Positions 5,741-7,360 of a stretch of 7,360 nt of DNA are shown here, in pieces. Source of the DNA: Anaeromyxobacter sp. (lineage in GTDB: Bacteria > Myxococcota > Myxococcia > Myxococcales > Anaeromyxobacteraceae); NCBI GenBank assembly GCA_020028115.1, contig JAHWYA010000072.1, forward strand, positions 1 through 7,360. The letters run 5' to 3'. Positions within the stretch are counted from its first letter, which is position 1. The number at the start of each line of letters is the position of its first letter. Under the pieces are notes generated by a model. It ran no database searches. It was not told the origin of the DNA and was given only the letters and a program-made list of their open reading frames with translations. The translations under genes and the position numbers were made by a program.

Positions 5741-6417
5741 TCCGGCTCGGCGTCCTCGCCTCCGGCGGCGGGACGAACCTCCAGGCCATCCTCGACGCGT
5801 GCGGCGCCCGGCGCATCGCCGCGGAGGTGGCGGTCGTCGTCTCGAACGTGCCCGGCGCCGGCGCCCTCGACCGCGCGCGGAAGGCGGGCGTCGCGACCGA
5901 GGTGCTGCCCTCGAAGGGCATCACCGACCGCGAGGGCTACGACCTCCGGCTCGTCGAGGTGCTCCGCGCGCACCGGGTGGACCTCGTCTGCCTCGCCGGG
6001 TACATGCGGCTCGTCACGCCGGCGTTCCTGCGCGCCTTCGGGCCGACCGCGGAGGCGCGCGGCTGCCCGCGCGTCCTGAACGTCCACCCCGGCCTCCTGC
6101 CGAGCTTCCCCGGGCTCCACGCCCAGCGGCAGTGCGTCGAGTACGGCGCGCGGTTCGCGGGGTGCACGGTCCACTTCGTCGACGAGGGGACCGACACCGG
6201 GCCCGTGATCGCGCAGGCGATCGTGCCCGTGCTGCCGGAGGACGGCGAGGAGGACCTCGCGCGGCGGATCCTCGAGCAGGAGCACCGGCTGTACCCCCAG
6301 GCGATCCAGTGGTTCGCCGAGGGGCGCCTCTCGGTCGTGGGCCGGAGGGTCGCCGTCGCGGGCGCCCGGACCGCGCCCCCCGCCGCCGTCGCGAACCCGC
6401 AGCCCGAGATCGGGTGA
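5737..6417 (+). CDS. purN: Phosphoribosylglycinamide formyltransferase (GAR transformylase)
   Basis: PurN transfers a formyl group from 10-formyltetrahydrofolate to GAR, the third step of purine synthesis. The 226 residues contain the phosphate-binding [13 protein letters not shown] (7-19) and the catalytic set N115 and H117 in [13 protein letters not shown] (114-126) and D153 in [11 protein letters not shown] (150-160), matching N106, H108 and D144 of the E. coli enzyme. The usual C-terminal IQWFAEGRL (190-198) is followed by ~28 further residues rich in Ala, Pro and Val, absent from the shorter E. coli protein. A few extra residues (~102-110) precede the catalytic loop. The GTG start overlaps the purM stop by 4 bp and has GAGGTGG 4 bases upstream. 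Pairing with purM is the common bacterial arrangement. Confidence 0.96.
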   Translation: MIRLGVLASGGGTNLQAILDACGARRIAAEVAVVVSNVPGAGALDRARKAGVATEVLPSKGITDREGYDLRLVEVLRAHRVDLVCLAGYMRLVTPAFLRAFGPTAEARGCPRVLNVHPGLLPSFPGLHAQRQCVEYGARFAGCTVHFVDEGTDTGPVIAQAIVPVLPEDGEEDLARRILEQEHRLYPQAIQWFAEGRLSVVGRRVAVAGARTAPPAAVANPQPEIG

Positions 6418-6420
6418 GCC

Positions 6421-7360
6421 GTGGCCCAGCCGTTCCGCCCACCGGCCACCCAGCGGCTCTACGACGTCTGCGTCGTCGGCTCCCAGCTCGGCGGCGTCGT
6501 CGCAGGCGCGCTGCTCGCGCGCCGCGGCTTCCGCGTCCTGCACGTCGCGCACGACGACCCCGGCTTCCACTACGTCGACCACGGGTACGTCCTCCCCTTC
6601 GGGCCGGCGGTGATCCCCTCCCCGCGCCACCTCCCGTCGGCCGAGGCGGTCCTCGCCGAGCTCGGGCTCGCGACCGACGTCGGGCGCGCCCTCGCGCCCT
6701 CCGAGCCGGACCTGCAGCTCCTGCTGCCACGGCACCGGGTCGACCTGTCCCGCGAGGCGGGCGTGCTCCGGAGCGAGCTGCGCCGGGAGTGGCCGGGCGA
6801 GTTCGAGGCGCTCGAGGCGGCCTTCGGGACGCTCTCCTCGCTCTTCGACTTCGCGGGGTTCTTCCTGCGCGCCGCGCCGCCGCTCCCGCCCGAGGGGCTC
6901 ATCGAGCGGCTCGCCGTGCGCAAGGCGCTCAAGACCGCCGCCTCGATGCCGGGCGCCCCGTCGAAGCGCGCCGACGAGGCGCGCCCGTTCGAGGGGCTCG
7001 AGGGGCACGAGCTCGTGCGGAGCCTCGCGGTCGCGCACCGGTTCCTCACCTACCTCGACGGCCCGCCGTCGCCGCTCTCGCTCGTGCGGCTCCTCGGCGG
7101 CGCCTTCCGCGGGACGAACCGGCTCCCGGGCGGGCTCGGCACGCTCCGCGAGCTCGTCCGGCGGCGCATCGCCGAGTCGCGCGGCGAGCTGCGCGGCGGC
7201 CCCGGCGAGCCCGCGCTCGCCTCCGGCTTCGACATCGAGGGCAAGCGCGTCGCCGCGGTCCGGCTCGCCGACTCGCCGGACGCCCACGTCGCGCGCGCCT
7301 TCGTCGTCGCGACCGACGCGGCCCGCTTCCTCGCGCTCCTCCCGCCCGAGCTGCGCGAGG
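6421..7360 (+). CDS. FAD/NAD(P)-dependent oxidoreductase, phytoene-desaturase-like, N-terminal part
   Basis: At least 313 residues, cut by the right edge. The N-terminus YDVCVVGSQLGGVVAGALLA (residues 14-33) is a beta-alpha-beta dinucleotide-binding unit. The motif here is G20-S-Q-L-G-G25, so the central Gly of GxGxxG is Gln. Around residues 235-256 the pattern RLPGGLGTLRELVRRRIAES resembles the PxGG...L...L element of phytoene desaturases and amine-oxidase-type flavoproteins. Later, ARAFVVATDAARFLALLP (291-308) resembles the conserved second FAD-contact strand (VVxAxDA). The GTG start is 3 bases after the purN stop, with no good Shine-Dalgarno, which suggests read-through from purMN. The substrate is unknown; carotenoid or lipid chemistry is possible but not shown. 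Confidence 0.75.
   Translation, partial: MAQPFRPPATQRLYDVCVVGSQLGGVVAGALLARRGFRVLHVAHDDPGFHYVDHGYVLPFGPAVIPSPRHLPSAEAVLAELGLATDVGRALAPSEPDLQLLLPRHRVDLSREAGVLRSELRREWPGEFEALEAAFGTLSSLFDFAGFFLRAAPPLPPEGLIERLAVRKALKTAASMPGAPSKRADEARPFEGLEGHELVRSLAVAHRFLTYLDGPPSPLSLVRLLGGAFRGTNRLPGGLGTLRELVRRRIAESRGELRGGPGEPALASGFDIEGKRVAAVRLADSPDAHVARAFVVATDAARFLALLPPELRE

Noticed and set aside
6414..6416. GTG overlapping the purN stop as an alternative start for the flavoprotein
   Set aside because: It is not in the frame that encodes the Rossmann motif; the GTG at 6421 is.
5383..7287. 634-residue open frame on the minus strand opposite purM, purN and the flavoprotein
   Set aside because: Biased Arg/Glu/Ala/Leu composition and no domain. 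The opposite strand encodes clearly recognised PurM and PurN.

Overview
The window is very GC-rich protein-coding DNA with strong G/C bias at third codon positions. Gene content and style (a CHASE2-type adenylyl cyclase, a Crp-like regulator, leaderless-looking promoters, a phytoene-desaturase-like flavoprotein) point to a deltaproteobacterium-like member of Myxococcota, plausibly Anaeromyxobacter or a relative. That assignment is an inference from composition and family memory, not a database match. I saw no tRNA, rRNA, CRISPR array, transposase or phage gene.

Left block (1-1818, minus strand): reading 5'->3' on the minus strand, a Crp/Fnr-family cyclic-nucleotide regulator overlaps by 4 bp a metallo-beta-lactamase-fold protein resembling class II cyclic-nucleotide phosphodiesterases. 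After a 24-bp gap comes accD (acetyl-CoA carboxylase beta subunit), which runs off the left edge. A sigma70-like promoter with a perfect TTGACA lies just upstream of the regulator. A GC-only hairpin sits between promoter and start codon, and a near-perfect E. coli-type CRP half-site palindrome lies further upstream.

Centre (2054-4402, minus strand): one large membrane adenylyl cyclase with an N-terminal membrane helix, a CHASE2 sensor, three more membrane helices, a class III cyclase domain with adenylate-type residues, and a TPR-like tail. With the two genes downstream it forms a compact set that could make, sense and destroy cAMP.

Right block (4706-7360, plus strand): purM and purN, overlapping by 4 bp, catalyse the fifth and third steps of purine synthesis. 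Three bases later begins a partial FAD-dependent oxidoreductase, which runs off the right edge. The 303-bp divergent region (4403-4705) between the cyclase and purM holds promoter-like elements placed so that transcripts would start at or next to the start codon, a possible 23-residue membrane peptide, and a structured repeat.

The least explained signal is a roughly 100-bp structured intergenic repeat present twice in the same orientation (1960-2055 and 4561-4669), on either side of the cyclase gene. Its first stem differs at two base pairs between the copies, and both changes are compensated on the opposite arm.
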